Origin: Vannielia litorea
GTDB lineage: Bacteria > Pseudomonadota > Alphaproteobacteria > Rhodobacterales > Rhodobacteraceae
Direction: 5' to 3'
Assembly: GCF_018424695.1 (NCBI RefSeq)
Contig: NZ_QTNQ01000010.1
Coordinates: 1-64,000 of the forward strand
DNA length: 64,000 nucleotides
The first letter of the stretch is position 1. Every line of letters begins with the position of its first letter. A model generated the notes under the pieces. That model was not told the origin of the DNA and made no database searches. It was given only the letters and a program-made list of their open reading frames with translations. Positions 63,176-64,000 of the stretch are shown one piece after another. The position numbers and the translations under genes are program-made.

Positions 63176-63841
63176 ATGCGTACGCGTTCCGACCGAAGAC
63201 GAGCCTGGACCGAGGAATCGGCGGCGAGAGTTAGGCTGCTCTCTTCTTTGGTCCTGTGTATATCCATGTTGGGAATGCCTTCATTCGCTCAGGAGCTGCA
63301 CGAGATCGTGCGGGATCAAGAATATCTTGACGTTCGGAATGCTCTCGAACGGCAACAATGGTCCAAGCCCGATCTGTCAAAGGCCCTAGTTGCCGCAGCA
63401 GGACTTAACCGGTCAGCCGCCGCGCGACTCTTGCTCGAAGCCGGGGCCGATCCAAACTTCAAAATCTTCGGGAGCAGTGTTATAGTGACCGCCATGCGCG
63501 AGAATAGTGCCGCTACGCTAGATGTGATCCTTGAAAGCGGCGGGGACCCTAATCAACGGGTTGGATTCGACTGGACGCCGCTACACCACGCTATCCTAGC
63601 AGATGGTGTTAGATTTCAATCCCTGGGAATTTTGCTTGAACACGGCGCTGAGATTGACGCGCGAACAAGCTTGCAAGTGACTCCCCTGCACAGGGCTGCC
63701 GACTTCTGTCTTGCGAGAGCTGTAGAAGCTCTTCTGAACGCAGGTGCGGACCCTTCTCTGACCGAGAAGTATGGCAGAACTGCGTATCAACGATCTGTTG
63801 CTGCGGATTGCCCTGGGATAGGAGGGTTATCAGCACCCTGA
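63176..63841 (+). CDS. Exported ankyrin-repeat protein
   Basis: This 221-aa protein has a signal peptide-like segment (LLSSLVLCISMLGMPSFAQE, about residues 21-40) and then ankyrin repeats: RSAAARLLLEAGADPNFKIF, DVILESGGDPNQRVGFDWTP, LGILLEHGAEIDARTSLQVT, VEALLNAGADPSLTEKYGRT. The ATG at 63176 is chosen; an upstream alternative overlaps the previous gene. Ankyrin proteins with a signal peptide act in the periplasm, for example as stress or immunity proteins. It lies 4 nt after the exported protein gene, so the two are likely cotranscribed. Confidence 0.78.
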   Translation: MRTRSDRRRAWTEESAARVRLLSSLVLCISMLGMPSFAQELHEIVRDQEYLDVRNALERQQWSKPDLSKALVAAAGLNRSAAARLLLEAGADPNFKIFGSSVIVTAMRENSAATLDVILESGGDPNQRVGFDWTPLHHAILADGVRFQSLGILLEHGAEIDARTSLQVTPLHRAADFCLARAVEALLNAGADPSLTEKYGRTAYQRSVAADCPGIGGLSAP

Positions 63842-63864
63842 TTTCTTGCGAATGCGGGATGGCA

Positions 63865-64000
63865 CTAAGCTGCCACCTGCTCAGCGCTGTTTTCCACCGT
63901 TAGAATATTCCGCACGGTAGTCGCGTGCCACTTTCCGCCCCGTGCCGTTTTGATCCCTCGTGCGTTTAATTCCGCCGCGATCTGGCGAAGGGACGCGGCC
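63865..64000 (-). CDS. C-terminal end of a serine recombinase (partial, cut by window edge)
   Basis: Reading the minus strand, the last 44 codons before a TAG at 63865-63867 give SLRQIAAELNARGIKTARGG then KWHATTVRNILTVE, the typical C-terminal helix-turn-helix of resolvase/invertase-family site-specific recombinases. The gene continues beyond the right edge. A second recombinase class in the same element as the P4 integrase suggests a nested or composite structure. Confidence 0.85.
   Translation of the reverse strand, partial: AASLRQIAAELNARGIKTARGGKWHATTVRNILTVENSAEQVAA

Overview
The window looks like the chromosome of a marine-type alphaproteobacterium of the Rhodobacterales (Roseobacter group). 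The inference rests on gene content and style: GC-rich coding, many ATGA/GTGA/TGATG stop-start overlaps, two TRAP transporter sets, a short single-cassette XylG, an acdS gene divergent from an Lrp-type regulator, and linked hpa and paa gene blocks. No rRNA, complete tRNA or CRISPR array was found.

Layout. 0-2.6 kb: a RidA-family gene, clpX and clpP (minus strand). 2.7-9.6 kb: homoprotocatechuate (3,4-dihydroxyphenylacetate) meta-cleavage genes, hpaR divergent from hpaF-hpaE-hpaD-(second, unrelated hpaD)-gabD-hpaG. 9.9-15.2 kb: part of the phenylacetyl-CoA pathway, paaZ divergent from paaG-paaI-paaK-tetR, with a 14-bp inverted repeat between them. 15.2-17.97 kb: a ROK repressor overlapping a secreted CRTAC1-like protein. 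18.2-24.1 kb: D-xylose uptake and isomerase pathway, xylFHGBA. 24.3-29.4 kb: TRAP transporter, FadR-type regulator, a 56-aa ORF and a FAD oxidoreductase, substrate unknown. 29.5-35.9 kb: a second FadR regulator plus TRAP operon divergent from uxuA-uxuB (hexuronate use). 35.9-38.8 kb: three overlapping genes (PLP lyase, M24 hydrolase, maleate isomerase/EutA-like protein) that resemble ectoine-degradation enzymes but form a different set. 39.8-49.1 kb: an oligopeptide ABC transporter translationally coupled to gamma-glutamyltransferase and an M20 dipeptidase, with a divergent IclR regulator and a perfect inverted repeat between. 49.1-53.2 kb: ACC deaminase acdS with a homodimeric 2-oxo-acid dehydrogenase E1-like gene, and divergent acdR.

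From about 53.5 kb to the right edge the character changes. A P4-type integrase is followed by orphan ORFs, an XRE-type coiled-coil protein, AlpA-like, primase-polymerase, SF3-type helicase and Rep_3 initiator genes in one tightly overlapping run, two exported proteins (one with ankyrin repeats), and the tail of a serine recombinase cut by the window edge. This is an integrated mobile element whose right end lies outside.

How it fits together: the chromosomal part is a series of self-contained catabolic modules, each with its own regulator, for aromatic acids, xylose, hexuronates, gamma-glutamyl peptides, ACC, and one or two unidentified amino compounds. They funnel carbon to succinate, pyruvate, acetyl-CoA, xylulose-5-phosphate or 2-oxobutyrate. 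The least explained parts are the PLP lyase/M24/EutA-like operon, the two-HpaD arrangement, the acdS-E1 pairing and the replication-competent-looking element.
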